DNA of 64,000 nt from Anaerolineales bacterium (GCA_030583885.1 CP129480.1:248001-312000), one strand, 5' to 3'; counted from the stretch's first letter, positions 32,608-42,714 are shown. Program-made: numbers and translations. Notes: generated from the letters alone by a model not told the origin.

Positions 32608-33267
32608 ATGCCTGTTGATACAAATTTTGTCAAAGCCCTATGCTTCGACGTGGACGGTACCCTCAGTGATACCGATGACCTGTATGTACGGAAAATCTCG
32701 CGTTTTTTTCCGAACCTCATCTTTAAGGACCCGGATCATTTTTCCCGCCGTTTTGTGATGTGGATCGAGGCTCCGGGCAACGCCCTGCTTGGTCTGGCCG
32801 ATACGCTTCACATTGACGACGAGATGGTTGCTGTGATCAACTGGCTGAACCGCCACCAAAAACGCTCCGCGAAGGAATTCCTGCTCATCCCCGGTGTGGA
32901 CGAAATGCTCAAGCAATTACATGGTCGTTACCCGATGTCTGTGGTCAGCGCGAGGGATGAAAAAGGCACGATGGCATTTCTCGAAAGGTTCGATCTCGTA
33001 AAATATTTCGATGCCATTGTCACCGGCTTGTCCGCCAAATATACCAAGCCCTATCCCGACCCGGTTCTACTTGCCGCGCAAAAAATGGGAGTCCCACCCG
33101 AAAACTGCCTGATGATCGGCGACACCACCGTGGACATCCGCGCGGGCAAATCCGCCGGGGCACAGACGGTGGGTGTCCTATGCGGCTTCGGGGAGGAACC
33201 TGAATTAAAGAAGATGGGGGCGGATTTGATACTGGAAGATACGACGAAACTGTTGCAAATTTTATAG
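32608..33267 (+). CDS. HAD family hydrolase
   Basis: A 219-residue phosphatase: motif I CFDVDGTLSDTDD, motif II MSVVSARD, motif III Lys in TKPYPDPVLLAAQKMG and motif IV MIGDTTVDIRAGKSAGA. The layout is phosphoglycolate-phosphatase/beta-phosphoglucomutase-like with a helical cap (SRFFPNLIF to NWLNRHQ). The substrate is unknown. It is divergent from the histidine kinase and followed by a family C palindrome. Confidence 0.88.
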   Translation: MPVDTNFVKALCFDVDGTLSDTDDLYVRKISRFFPNLIFKDPDHFSRRFVMWIEAPGNALLGLADTLHIDDEMVAVINWLNRHQKRSAKEFLLIPGVDEMLKQLHGRYPMSVVSARDEKGTMAFLERFDLVKYFDAIVTGLSAKYTKPYPDPVLLAAQKMGVPPENCLMIGDTTVDIRAGKSAGAQTVGVLCGFGEEPELKKMGADLILEDTTKLLQIL

Positions 33268-33291
33268 GGGCGCAGCGACGCTGCGCCCCTA
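33265..33291. repeat. Palindromic repeat, family C, copy 3
   Basis: TAGGGGCGCAGCG-A-CGCTGCGCCCCTA is a perfect inverted repeat between the convergent HAD and ABC genes and may double as a terminator. The TAG is the HAD stop codon. Confidence 0.7.
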
Positions 33292-33296
33292 GCTCT

Positions 33297-35306
33297 TTAT
33301 GCGGGGTTCGCTTGCATTTCTTCCTGCTTTTTGAATTGACTCATATACAGGTCGTAATAGAAACCCTTTTTCTCCAACAATTCATCGTGCCTGCCGCGTT
33401 CGATGACCTGTCCATCCTTCAAAACAAGGATCATGTCCGCATTGCGGATGGTGGAGAGGCGGTGCGCGATGACAAAGGAAGTACGTCCTTCAAGCAATTG
33501 GTCGAAGGCTTTTTGAATGAGACGTTCGGTTCTGGTGTCGACGGAGGAAGTGGCTTCGTCCAGGATCAGGATGCGGGGGTTTGCCAGCACGGCGCGCGCA
33601 ATCGAGAGCAACTGCCGCTGTCCCTGAGAAAGACCCGAGCCACGTTCGCCGAGCACTGTCTCATATTTTTCAGGCAGGCGTTCGATGAACGAATCTGCGT
33701 TGGCAAGTTTTGCCGCGGCGTAGACTTCTTCATCGGTTGCAGTGGGGCGGCCAAAACGGATGTTATCCATCACCGAGGCGCTGAACAGGAAGGTATCCTG
33801 CAAGACGATGCCGATCTGCCTGCGGAGTGAATCAGCGGTGACATCGCGCACGTCCATGCCGTCAATTTTTACAGAACCGTGCGTCACATCATAGAAGCGC
33901 GGCAGCAGGTTGATGATGGTGGTCTTGCCCGCGCCTGTCGGACCGACAATGGCAATGGTCTGCCCGACGTCGGCGGAGAAGGAAACCTTATTCAAGACCG
34001 GTACGCCATCTTCATATTCGTGCGAGACTTCGTCGAATTCAACCCGGCCTTTGATCTCGGTCATTGCCTTTGCACCCGGTTTATCAACCACGGCGGGTTT
34101 TTCATCGAGAATGGTAAAGATGCGTTCCGCGCCCGCAATGGCGTTTTGGATATTCGTCCACAATACCGCGATCTGTTGGATGGGTTGGTTGAAACGCTGG
34201 ACATACGCCAGGAAAGTAATGACCAGGCCAAGCGTGACAGTCGCGCCGAAAAGCCTGTCGCCTGTCAGCAGGTACCAGCCGCCCACGCCTGTGACAATGG
34301 CAAGACCGATGTATGAGAAGGCTTCCAAGGTTGGCGCCAGCGCGGAGGTGTATGCCACAGCGCGCACGTTGGCATCGCGATTGGCGGCGTTGACCTCCTT
34401 GAACTGCTCGATATTTTCATCCACGCGGTTGAAGGCTTGCACTTCGCGCACGGACGAGATTGTCTCCTGCAGTTCGGCGTTGACATTACCGATCTCTTCA
34501 CGGCTCTTGCGGAAGGCTTTGCGTGCCTGACCGGAGAACCAGACGGTGGCAATGAACATCAACGGCGAGACAGCCAGCGAGAGCAGGGCGAAGGGCAGGC
34601 TTAAGGTCAGCATGTTATAGGCCACCCAGACCAATAAAAGGATGCCGCTGAACACATTAACGAGCGCGAACGAAAACGCCTGTTCAATGGCGGATGTATC
34701 GTTGGTGATGCGGCTCATCAGGTCGCCGGCTTCGTGTTCGGCGTAATAACTCATGGAAAGTTGATGCAATTTCTCGAACACTTCCACGCGCAGGACACGC
34801 AGAACGTGCTGACCTGTCCACGCCATGGCGAAGAAGGTTGTGCCTGTCAGCACTGCGCCGATCACATACAACGCGATGACGATCAGGATCAAACGGAACA
34901 TGCCTTCAATGCGCTCCGTAGTTGTGGCGGTTGCAATATCAGGCGTGGTGTATCCGCCCAGATGATAGGCGCTGTAGATGATCTGGCGCGAATAGGACAG
35001 TGCGGAGCGGTCTTCGCTTGTCCCAAGCCAACAGGAAGAAACTGCTTGTTGGCCTGAATCAGTTGGCAGGGCGGGTTGAGCGAAGGCGCTGTTTCCAGCA
35101 GGCACGAGGAAACAATCTGTGGCTTGTCCCAGCAATTCGGGAGAAGTCACCTGCGTCCAGGTGGAGATAACGACGAAGAAAACTGCCAGAACGATCATGT
35201 ACCAGAAACTGCCAAAGTATTTGCCGAGGCGACCAAGCGTTTCTTCCAGGTTGCGCGGCTTGATCGTTTCTTGATTAAGAAGACCACCAGCGCGGCCGTG
35301 CATCAT
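33297..35306 (-). CDS. ABC exporter subunit (catalytically competent half)
   Basis: 669 residues: six membrane helices then an ATPase with Walker A GPTGAGKTT, signature LSQGQRQ, Walker B ILILDEATSSVD (with Glu) and AHRLST. An extra loop of about 90 residues follows the first helix (Cys-containing, GNSAFAQPAL...SSCWLG). LSQGQ plus intact Glu matches the TM288-like half of heterodimeric exporters. It overlaps its partner gene by 4 nt. Probably a drug or lipid exporter. Confidence 0.9.
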   Translation of the reverse strand: MMHGRAGGLLNQETIKPRNLEETLGRLGKYFGSFWYMIVLAVFFVVISTWTQVTSPELLGQATDCFLVPAGNSAFAQPALPTDSGQQAVSSCWLGTSEDRSALSYSRQIIYSAYHLGGYTTPDIATATTTERIEGMFRLILIVIALYVIGAVLTGTTFFAMAWTGQHVLRVLRVEVFEKLHQLSMSYYAEHEAGDLMSRITNDTSAIEQAFSFALVNVFSGILLLVWVAYNMLTLSLPFALLSLAVSPLMFIATVWFSGQARKAFRKSREEIGNVNAELQETISSVREVQAFNRVDENIEQFKEVNAANRDANVRAVAYTSALAPTLEAFSYIGLAIVTGVGGWYLLTGDRLFGATVTLGLVITFLAYVQRFNQPIQQIAVLWTNIQNAIAGAERIFTILDEKPAVVDKPGAKAMTEIKGRVEFDEVSHEYEDGVPVLNKVSFSADVGQTIAIVGPTGAGKTTIINLLPRFYDVTHGSVKIDGMDVRDVTADSLRRQIGIVLQDTFLFSASVMDNIRFGRPTATDEEVYAAAKLANADSFIERLPEKYETVLGERGSGLSQGQRQLLSIARAVLANPRILILDEATSSVDTRTERLIQKAFDQLLEGRTSFVIAHRLSTIRNADMILVLKDGQVIERGRHDELLEKKGFYYDLYMSQFKKQEEMQANPA

Positions 35307-37261
35307 AGTGCCACCTCCGCTGCGGCATCGCTGTGATGCGCGAGAATTTGTGAATTGTAGATTTCAGCATAGATCGGTTCTTCCTCCATCAATTGCGCGT
35401 GTTTGCCCTGCGCCACCACCTCGCCCTTTTCAAGAACAAGGATCGTATCGGCGTTGATCACCGTGCTGATGCGCTGCGCGATGACGAAGGAGGTGCGGCC
35501 TTTCATAAGCGTTTCGAGCGCGGCTTGGATGTGCGCCTCGGTGGCGACGTCCACGCTGGATGTCGAGTCATCGAGAATGAGAATGCGCGGGTTGAGCAGC
35601 AGCGCGCGCGCAATCGCCACACGCTGCTTTTGTCCGCCGCTGAGCGTGGTGCCGCGTTCGCCGACGTGCGTATCGTAGCCATCAGGGAAGGACATGATGA
35701 AATCATGCGCCGCCGCGGATTTCGCCGCCGCCTGCACCTCCTCGAGGGTGGCATCAGGCTTGCCGAAGGCAATGTTCTCGCGGATGGTGCCGCTGAACAG
35801 GGTCGTTTCCTGAAGCACAATGCCGATCTGCGAACGGAGCGAATCAAGCCTGACATCGCGCAGGTCGTGACCATCGATGGTGATGCGACCTTCGACTGGA
35901 TCATAGAAGCGCGGCAGCAAATTGATGATGCTGGTCTTGCCCGAGCCTGTTGCGCCGAGCAGGGCAATGGTTTCACCAGACTTTGCCTCGAACGAAACAT
36001 TTTTCAACACAGGTTCGCCGCCGCCTACATAGCGGAAGGTGACGTTCTCGAATTTCACGTCACCCTTCACGGCGGGGAGTTTCGAGGCGTTCGGTTTGTC
36101 CACAATATCGCTTTTGGCGTCGAGGATTTCAAAGATGCGGTCGGCGGAGGCGGAGGCCTGCCCCATTTGGGTGACGATCATGCCGAACATCATGATCGGG
36201 AAGAATAGATACATCAGGTACAGGGAAAATTCCTGCCACGCGCCGATGGTCAGCGTGCCGGTGATGATTTGCCTGCCGCCGACATACAGGATCGCAGCCT
36301 GTCCGAGGTTGGCGATCAGGAACACCAGCGGAAACAGGAACGTGAACAACCGTGACACCGCAATGGACTGATCCATCGTGTCGTCTGCGGCGGCGCGGAA
36401 TTTTGTCTGTTGTTCCTTTTCACGGGTGAACGCCTTGATCACTTTGATGCCCGCGAGGTTTTCCTGCAAGACCGTATTCAAGGTTGAAAGTTTTTGCTGT
36501 ACCTTCGTGAACATCGGCTGGGCAAGGCCCGCAAATACGGCGAACAACACGATCGCGATCGGCAGGATCGGCATGGCTGTCCATGCGAGCAAAACATTCG
36601 ACGAGAACAAAATGATGACCGTACCGCTCAACAGGATCACCGCGCCCACCAGTTGCAGCAGCCCCTGCCCGATGAACAGGCGCACCTTTTCCACGTCATC
36701 CGTCGCGCGGATCATCAACTGTCCCGTTTGATTTTTATCGTGATAGGCAAAGGACAATCCCTGGATCTTGGCATACAGGTCATTGCGCAGGTCATACGCA
36801 ACCGACTGCGAATTCTTCTCCGCCCAGAAGGCTTGCAGGAAGGAGAAGATGCCGCGCAGCAGGGCGAAGACGACAATCGCGACCAGGGCTGTGACCAACG
36901 CGCGCGGCGCGTTGGTCAGATCCGCTTCCAGCGTGACTTTGAGCTGGTCCAGCGTTAAAGCAGAGTCATAGCCCAGGGCTTCGAGAATCTTCGGCAGGGT
37001 TGCGCTGACAAATTGGGCGGGAATATTTTCAAGAGCCTGCAACACCTGGCCGGCAAGAAACCCGCTGGTGACCGCGTCGATCACGTTGCGGATCATGCGC
37101 GGCACAGCCAGTTGCGAAAGCGTGGCAATGATCAAAAAGAGATACGGTAACGTTGCCTGACGTCCATACTTCGTCAGGTATTTGATGGCACGCCCAATGC
37201 CCTTGAAGGACGGTCGTTCCCGGCGTGCACGGACTTGGGGTTGGGTGAGGGTGGCTTGCAT
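35303..37261 (-). CDS. ABC exporter subunit (degenerate ATPase half)
   Basis: 652 residues: six helices then an ATPase with Walker A GATGSGKTS, consensus signature LSGGQKQR and Walker B ILILDDSTSSVD, where the catalytic Glu is Asp. AQRIST replaces the usual switch His by Gln. These changes mark the degenerate half of a TM287/288- or BmrCD-type heterodimer. It is the first of the two exporter genes and lies 93 bp downstream of the MarR gene on the same strand. Confidence 0.9.
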   Translation of the reverse strand: MQATLTQPQVRARRERPSFKGIGRAIKYLTKYGRQATLPYLFLIIATLSQLAVPRMIRNVIDAVTSGFLAGQVLQALENIPAQFVSATLPKILEALGYDSALTLDQLKVTLEADLTNAPRALVTALVAIVVFALLRGIFSFLQAFWAEKNSQSVAYDLRNDLYAKIQGLSFAYHDKNQTGQLMIRATDDVEKVRLFIGQGLLQLVGAVILLSGTVIILFSSNVLLAWTAMPILPIAIVLFAVFAGLAQPMFTKVQQKLSTLNTVLQENLAGIKVIKAFTREKEQQTKFRAAADDTMDQSIAVSRLFTFLFPLVFLIANLGQAAILYVGGRQIITGTLTIGAWQEFSLYLMYLFFPIMMFGMIVTQMGQASASADRIFEILDAKSDIVDKPNASKLPAVKGDVKFENVTFRYVGGGEPVLKNVSFEAKSGETIALLGATGSGKTSIINLLPRFYDPVEGRITIDGHDLRDVRLDSLRSQIGIVLQETTLFSGTIRENIAFGKPDATLEEVQAAAKSAAAHDFIMSFPDGYDTHVGERGTTLSGGQKQRVAIARALLLNPRILILDDSTSSVDVATEAHIQAALETLMKGRTSFVIAQRISTVINADTILVLEKGEVVAQGKHAQLMEEEPIYAEIYNSQILAHHSDAAAEVAL

Positions 37262-37354
37262 AAATTTCCTTTATTGATTGAATTTACTGATAAGTGGTGA
37301 ACGGAGGTACGTATAGGATCGGCTTGTGACTTGGGCGTGGAATATTTCGGGAGG

Positions 37355-37819
37355 TTAAGCCGTCTCTTGAGCGGATTCGGCTTCGATTTCCTGCGCGGCG
37401 CGGGTCATGATGTCCAGCGCTTCGCTGACATGGGCGCGTTCTTCGGCGGTCAATTTGCGCCCCAACTCATCCACCCAGCGGTAACGTTCCTCATGTCCCT
37501 GCTGGATGAGTTCCCGTCCTTCATCGGTGAGGTTCAGCAGTTTGGCGCGGCGGTCAGTTGGATCTTCTTCCCGCATGATAAACCCGCCTTGCACGAGTTT
37601 ATCCACCAGTTGACTCGCGGCGGCTGGGGTGATCTCGAAACGTTCGCTGACCTCGGACATGCCGCACGCGCCCTTGTGATGCAGCTGCATGAGAATACTG
37701 AACTGCGGCATCGAAAGCCCGGTGGATTTGGCAAAGAGGTGCCAGCCGCGCATCGAGCGGTTCATGAAAACGTCCATCCAGGCGCGGATGGAATGGGCAA
37801 ATTGAGCAGGTTTGGTCAT
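37355..37819 (-). CDS. MarR family transcriptional regulator
   Basis: A 154-residue winged-helix regulator: LSMPQFSILMQLHHKGACGMSEVSERF, ITPAAASQLVDKLVQGGFIMREEDPTDRRAK and LTDEGRELI. It probably represses itself and the ABC exporter downstream. AAGG lies 7 nt from the ATG. Confidence 0.92.
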   Translation of the reverse strand: MTKPAQFAHSIRAWMDVFMNRSMRGWHLFAKSTGLSMPQFSILMQLHHKGACGMSEVSERFEITPAAASQLVDKLVQGGFIMREEDPTDRRAKLLNLTDEGRELIQQGHEERYRWVDELGRKLTAEERAHVSEALDIMTRAAQEIEAESAQETA

Positions 37820-37838
37820 AGTTAAGCCTTCTTTTTAG

Positions 37839-37852
37839 TTAAGCGAGCTTAA
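37839..37852. promoter_or_regulatory. Likely MarR operator
   Basis: TTAAGC-GA-GCTTAA forms a 6-bp dyad about 20 bp upstream of the MarR start, and a further GTTAAGC half-site lies at 37821-37827 next to the ribosome binding site. Confidence 0.5.
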
Positions 37853-37920
37853 ATTTATGCGGGAGTTGAGTTTTGGTCAAGAGGAAATATGTTGGAGAAG
37901 TATTAGAGAATTTAAAATCC

Positions 37921-37956
37921 TGAGCGGGTTCGGCGTAAAAACGCCGAACCCGCTCA
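37921..37956. repeat. 16-bp perfect hairpin
   Basis: TGAGCGGGTTCGGCGT and its exact complement flank AAAA. On the minus strand it is followed by GGATTTTAAATT, so it may end the 38092-38895 transcript, but the T tract is interrupted. The rest of 37857-38091 shows no gene. Confidence 0.55.
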
Positions 37957-38091
37957 ACTCTCTCCTACCGATAAAGTCACCAGTAAATCTACAACTGCCC
38001 CAAAAGAGCAGGTTGTATTTGAGGGTAAGTACCCCAATCCTATCGCAAAGATACGAAATGCTCAATTGAACAAAGGTACTACCCCGCTGCC

Positions 38092-38895
38092 CTATCTTCT
38101 CATGCGGGTGATATTAATGCATTTCGGTACATGGCCGGGCGGCGTAAACGCGCAGCCAAACTGGTACTCGGTTTCAAAGCGGGCAATGATCAGCGATTCT
38201 GTGACACCATATGCAACCATCGGTCTTGTAACGGGCAGGCTGTCCACGTCACTGCTCCATTCGAGCGTGTATGCGCCTTTCGCATGGGTTGTGAATCCCT
38301 CCACAGGGATGAGCGGGTCCGGCACTCCCCCGCCATTTGCAACAGAGGATAGGCCTTCCAACACCAGTGCGTTCATGTCTCGTAACGCCTCCCGCGCCTC
38401 GGGAGCCAACAATGAAAACCTGCCGCCGATCACGGCAACGATCAGGATGGAAAACGTCACCTTCAATAAACGCATCAATCCGCTGGAAGGGGCGTTCCCG
38501 GTTTCATCCAGACCCGCCACCAGCCAGCGGAAAAAAAAGATGAGGGGCAGGTAGATGACTAGGCGAGGCAAAAATGTGAATAGAGACAGGAAAAACGAAG
38601 TTGCAACCTGCCCGCCGCCTGAATTAATGTAAGCCAGCAGGGAACCTCCAATCACAGCGAACAACCCGCTTCCAAACACGCCCCAGAATGATTCTTCATC
38701 CCAGGTCGCCATCAATCCCATGATGCCCATGGACAACGAGGTCAGCATCGCCGTCTCAACGCGTCCAACAGGCAGGTCGAAGAGAGGAATGCCAGGCAGC
38801 ATCCATACATTGATAAATTGCGAAATGACGGAATATACAGTACCAAAGGCAAGTCCAATGATAAATCCGTAGGTGCGACGTAGGCGGTCATTCAT
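38092..38895 (-). CDS. Hypothetical membrane protein
   Basis: 267 residues from the ATG at 38895 (GGAG 6 nt upstream; the earlier in-frame TTG is unlikely). Four or five membrane helices lie in the first 160 residues, with a Gly/Ser loop (INSGGGQ). After the last helix comes an extracytoplasmic tail of about 100 residues with two Cys (FGCAFTPPGHVPKC). I do not recognise the family. Confidence 0.65.
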   Translation of the reverse strand: MNDRLRRTYGFIIGLAFGTVYSVISQFINVWMLPGIPLFDLPVGRVETAMLTSLSMGIMGLMATWDEESFWGVFGSGLFAVIGGSLLAYINSGGGQVATSFFLSLFTFLPRLVIYLPLIFFFRWLVAGLDETGNAPSSGLMRLLKVTFSILIVAVIGGRFSLLAPEAREALRDMNALVLEGLSSVANGGGVPDPLIPVEGFTTHAKGAYTLEWSSDVDSLPVTRPMVAYGVTESLIIARFETEYQFGCAFTPPGHVPKCINITRMRR

Positions 38896-38977
38896 ATGCT
38901 TCTCCAAAAATAAAAACAGTATCTTTTAATGCGGTACTCAAGGGGATCTCCCTCGAATTTGGCAGCCCTTGCGCCAT
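38888..38977 (-). other. Possible 29-codon leader ORF
   Basis: A minus-strand ATG at 38977 has a strong GGGAGGTGGGAG in front. It encodes MAQGLPNSREIPLSTALKDT and nine more residues, and its TGA overlaps the start of the downstream membrane-protein gene. The ribosome binding site lies in the loop or stem of the hairpin at 38968-39006. Coding status is unproven. Confidence 0.35.
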
Positions 38978-39006
38978 ATCTCCCACCTCCCTTCAGGTGG
39001 CGCAAG
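38968..39006 (-). promoter_or_regulatory. Hairpin enclosing a ribosome binding site
   Basis: CTTGCGCCA and TGGCGCAAG form a 9-bp stem enclosing GGGAGGTGGGAG and part of the ATG of the leader ORF. An alternative 6-bp stem CCACCT/AGGTGG competes with it and would hide the Shine-Dalgarno sequence. Further small dyads lie at 39021-39035 and 39065-39082. Confidence 0.4.
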
Positions 39007-39176
39007 TATTGTCCGATATGACACCGCAGCGGTGTAAATATTAATTCAAAACGCCTGCCATGTCACCCTACCACCGTAGGGTATCCCCCAGAATGACGGC
39101 AATACCCCGGCACTGCACCGCGGCGATAGCTGTCTGATGCAGTGTTGTTCAATGCAACCGAGATGACCTGATCTGT

Positions 39177-40199
39177 TTAGTACCCACAGCCACCTTTTCG
39201 AGATTCATCCACAGGCATGCCAAAGGCTTCATAGACGGGAAGGCCGTCCCATTCGGGCGGCATGGGCAGGCCAAGCGCGAAGGCGGCGGTGGCGGCGGTG
39301 TCCATCGTATAAACCCGGGTTTGCAATTCGCCGGGGACAATGCGCGGACCGCTGACAATCCACGGGATGGTCATATCTTCGGGCAGGTCGGTTCCGTGAG
39401 TCGAGTCATGCCCGCCGTGGTCGGAGGTGACGATGATGAGCGTACCATCGTACATACCCCTGTCTTTCAGGGTTTGGATCATCGAGCCAAGTCCCCTGTC
39501 TTCACGACCATACACTCCAAGCTGCGCGCGGGACATCCAGCCGCTGTTGTGACCAGCGAGATCCCCCTCGCCAAAATGAACGAACATTAAGACGAAACCC
39601 CGATTGATTTGATCCAGCGCAAGTCTTAAGACTGTTGTTGAATCCAATATCTTATCCGTCGTGTCAATGAATTCGAAAAAATCCGTGCTGGAAGGCTCGG
39701 TCACCTGGCGCAGTTTTTCCTTGGCGACCACCATCACCGTCCGCAAGCCGGCGGCATGGGCAAGGTCAAAAATATCGGTACCGAGTGCGAAACCGTTTTG
39801 GGGCACGTATTCATTCCAACGCACGATATGTTTGGCGGGGCACGTCCCTACCAGCATGGAAGAATGCGCGGGTAACGTCAGGCTTGGCGCAATGGTGCGG
39901 GCGCTCCAAGTGTACGCACCGCTTTGCATCAGCGCCATCACGTTTTCCATATTCGCCGCTTCGATTGCATCGGGGCGCAAGCCGTCAAAACTGACGATCA
40001 GCACACGTTCGATGGCTGGCAGCGGCTCGGGTGTCCCTGTGGGGAGCGGTGTCTCCGTCGCAGGCACGAGCGTGGGGCTCGGCGTGAGAGTCGGAGTGGG
40101 GAGTGAGGAGTCAAGTATCGGCGGCGGAACCGAAACGAATGATCCGCAGCTTTGCAGGAGAAACGCAAAGAGAGTCAAAATCCAAATGCGGCAAATCAT
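39177..40199 (-). CDS. Alkaline-phosphatase superfamily (nucleotide pyrophosphatase/phosphodiesterase-like) lipoprotein
   Basis: 340 residues with a lipobox FLLQSC (Cys18) and a Pro/Thr linker. The catalytic domain has IVSFDGLRPDAI (metal Asp), APSLTLPAHSSML (Thr nucleophile), HFGEGDLAGHNSGW and TSDHGGHDSTHG (Asp/His metal ligands). It probably hydrolyses phosphodiesters at the cell surface. It lies 2 bp downstream of hutU. Confidence 0.85.
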   Translation of the reverse strand: MICRIWILTLFAFLLQSCGSFVSVPPPILDSSLPTPTLTPSPTLVPATETPLPTGTPEPLPAIERVLIVSFDGLRPDAIEAANMENVMALMQSGAYTWSARTIAPSLTLPAHSSMLVGTCPAKHIVRWNEYVPQNGFALGTDIFDLAHAAGLRTVMVVAKEKLRQVTEPSSTDFFEFIDTTDKILDSTTVLRLALDQINRGFVLMFVHFGEGDLAGHNSGWMSRAQLGVYGREDRGLGSMIQTLKDRGMYDGTLIIVTSDHGGHDSTHGTDLPEDMTIPWIVSGPRIVPGELQTRVYTMDTAATAAFALGLPMPPEWDGLPVYEAFGMPVDESRKGGCGY

Positions 40200-40201
40200 G
40201 T

Positions 40202-41863
40202 TCAGGATGATTTCCCCAACATGGGCATGTTCAACCCATGGCGTTTTGCCGCCTCGATGGCGGTCTCATAGCCCGCATCCGCGTGTCGGACCACGCCCAT
40301 GCCTGGATCTGTTGTAAGGACTCGCTCCAATCTGACAACGGCTTCGGGCGTGCCATCCGCAACAATGACCTGACCGGCGTGTTGGGAATAGCCCATACCC
40401 ACGCCGCCCCCATGATGGAAGGACACCCACGTCGCACCGCCGACGGCGTTGATCAGCGCGTTGAGGATCGCCCAATCGGAGATGGCATCCGAACCGTCCT
40501 TCATCGCTTCGGTTTCGCGATTCGGCGAAGCGACCGAACCTGAATCCAAATGATCGCGCCCGATGACGATGGGGGCTTTCACTTTACCAGTTGAAACGAG
40601 TTCGTTGAACCTCAATCCCGCTTTGGCGCGTTCACCATAACCAAGCCAGCAGATGCGTGATGGCAAGCCCTGGAACGGCACTTTCTCACGCGCCATTTTC
40701 AGCCAGCGGTGTAAATGCGCATCTTCGGGGAAGAGTTCCATAATGGCTTGATCAGTGGTGTAAATATCTGCGGGGTCACCCGAAAGCGCCACCCAGCGGA
40801 ACGGCCCCTTGCCTTCACAGAACAGCGGACGAATGTAGGCAGGCACGAAGCCGGGGAACTCGAACGCATCCGTCACGCCGTTGTTGTACGCCTGCTGGCG
40901 GATGTTGTTGCCGTAGTCGAACACTTCCGCGCCCGCACGCTGGAACGCAAGCATCGCCCGCACATGCGTGGACATCGAATCCATTGCCATCTTTTTATAT
41001 TTTTCAGGGTCGGATTCGCGCAGCTGGTTCGCAGCGGTGATACTCAACCCCGAGGGGATATAAAACAATGCCTCATGCGCAGAGGTCTGGTCTGTGACCA
41101 CATCGGGGATTACCCCACGCCTGGAGAGTTCGTCGTAGACATCCGCGGCATTGCCGATCAACCCGATGGACTTCGGTGTTCCGTTCTTGACATTCTCTTC
41201 GACCAGCGTCATGGCTTCTTCGAGATTATCCACGATCATATCCACGTAGCCGATGGCGCGGCGGCGTTCCGCGCGTTCGGGGTCCACTTCGACAATCAAT
41301 CCCACGCCTTCGTTCATGGTGATGGACAGCGGCTGCGCGCCGCCCATGCCGCCCAGTCCCGCCGTAAGGATGAACTTCCCTTTGAGCGAGCCCCAGCCTT
41401 TGAGTTTGGCAAGCGCACCGAATGTTTCATAGGTTCCCTGCAGAATGCCCTGCGTGCCGATGTAGATCCACGAACCGGCCGTCATCTGCCCGTACATGAT
41501 GAGACCTTTTTTATCAAGCTCATCGAATTTTTCCCACGTTGCCCAGTGCGGCACGAGGTTGGAGTTGGCGATCAACACCTTGGGCGCATCCTTGTGGGAT
41601 TTGAAGACCACGACAGGCTTGCCCGATTGCACGAGCAGGGTCTCGTCCTCCTCGAGATTTCTCAGGCTTTCGAGAATCGCATCGAAGGCTTCCCAACTTC
41701 GGGCGGCTTTCCCGCGGCCGCCGTAGACAACGAGATCTTCGGGTTTCTCGGCCACCTCGGGATCAAGGTTGTTTTGTATCATGCGGTAGGCGGCTTCGCT
41801 CAGCCAGTTCTTACAGGTCAGTTCCGTTCCACGAGGCGCGCGGATGACGCGAGGTGTCGGCAT
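40202..41863 (-). CDS. hutU: Urocanate hydratase
   Basis: A 553-residue urocanase of typical length: [35 protein letters not shown], the NAD-binding region [15 protein letters not shown], and [14 protein letters not shown]. It converts urocanate to imidazolone propionate in histidine breakdown, using NAD+ as electrophile. No hutH, hutI or hutG gene is adjacent. AGGAG precedes the ATG. Confidence 0.96.
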   Translation of the reverse strand: MPTPRVIRAPRGTELTCKNWLSEAAYRMIQNNLDPEVAEKPEDLVVYGGRGKAARSWEAFDAILESLRNLEEDETLLVQSGKPVVVFKSHKDAPKVLIANSNLVPHWATWEKFDELDKKGLIMYGQMTAGSWIYIGTQGILQGTYETFGALAKLKGWGSLKGKFILTAGLGGMGGAQPLSITMNEGVGLIVEVDPERAERRRAIGYVDMIVDNLEEAMTLVEENVKNGTPKSIGLIGNAADVYDELSRRGVIPDVVTDQTSAHEALFYIPSGLSITAANQLRESDPEKYKKMAMDSMSTHVRAMLAFQRAGAEVFDYGNNIRQQAYNNGVTDAFEFPGFVPAYIRPLFCEGKGPFRWVALSGDPADIYTTDQAIMELFPEDAHLHRWLKMAREKVPFQGLPSRICWLGYGERAKAGLRFNELVSTGKVKAPIVIGRDHLDSGSVASPNRETEAMKDGSDAISDWAILNALINAVGGATWVSFHHGGGVGMGYSQHAGQVIVADGTPEAVVRLERVLTTDPGMGVVRHADAGYETAIEAAKRHGLNMPMLGKSS

Positions 41864-41871
41864 TGAATCTC

Positions 41872-42714
41872 CTAGTCTACGTGTTTAAATGATTCGATCA
41901 TCGCATCAAACAACGGCTCGCTCACGCCGCGCCAGGTCTCAGTTGTTGAGAAGGTAATGGAAAGCGTCCCGATGGGCAGGTCAATTAATACCTGCTTTTG
42001 GAACAACACCACTGCCACATCGTCCAATGTGATGGCTTCAAGGCGGGAAGTGATGATGCCGGCTTTCGTTCCGTTTTCAAGCGGAAGTAGTTCAACGGTT
42101 AACACTTCCGAACCAGGCAGGGAATCGGGGAGTGCATCCGCGAGTTCCATCAGGCTGGTTTCATTCTCAAGGGATATCTCCTCCTGCTCGTTCCACAGGA
42201 AGTTGACATTGGTTACAAACCCGCCGTCAATATGTTCCTCGTTCAGGTCGAATAGAAAAAGGCGGAAGAGGTTTGGATCCTGTCCCTGCACACTGTCAAG
42301 CGAACGCTGAAAGGCGGGGTGGGCGACTTGCGGAAGGAGCGCGGCATCCAGGAATTCCTGCTGGTTGATGCGCACGGCCAGCCAGCCGCCCGGGGTGGTG
42401 ATCTGATATTTTCCGCGTTCATCGCGGAACAGGGCGGAACCGTCTTCGCCGGTTGTGAGTGCGCTGCCGGAGGAATCCACCTGGGCGATCATTGATTCGG
42501 GCGTGGAAGTTGGAGAAAGCGTTGCTGAGGGGACTGCCTGGCGGGTCAGTTCGAGGGCGGCAGAGACTGTTTCAGCCACCATGATCTCCAGCCGGGTATC
42601 AGGCGTCGGCAGGAGCGGCGAAGCGGAAGGTTGTCCCGGCAGGGCACATGCCAGAACGGTCATCAAAAGGACCAGCGCGCCAGACAGCGCACGTCGAATA
42701 TCCATGGTTTTCAT
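41872..42714 (-). CDS. Hypothetical lipoprotein
   Basis: 280 residues with a signal and lipobox TVLAC (Cys22), a Thr/Pro/Ser linker and a globular domain beginning [17 protein letters not shown], which resembles PsbP-like/DUF1795-type folds in Chloroflexota (tentative). Its end [20 protein letters not shown] is typical of such domains. It lies 9 bp upstream of hutU. Confidence 0.7.
   Translation of the reverse strand: MKTMDIRRALSGALVLLMTVLACALPGQPSASPLLPTPDTRLEIMVAETVSAALELTRQAVPSATLSPTSTPESMIAQVDSSGSALTTGEDGSALFRDERGKYQITTPGGWLAVRINQQEFLDAALLPQVAHPAFQRSLDSVQGQDPNLFRLFLFDLNEEHIDGGFVTNVNFLWNEQEEISLENETSLMELADALPDSLPGSEVLTVELLPLENGTKAGIITSRLEAITLDDVAVVLFQKQVLIDLPIGTLSITFSTTETWRGVSEPLFDAMIESFKHVD

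Noticed and set aside
40202..41863. hutU as evidence for a full histidine-degradation operon
   Set aside because: No hutH, hutI or hutG gene lies nearby; the neighbours are lipoproteins.
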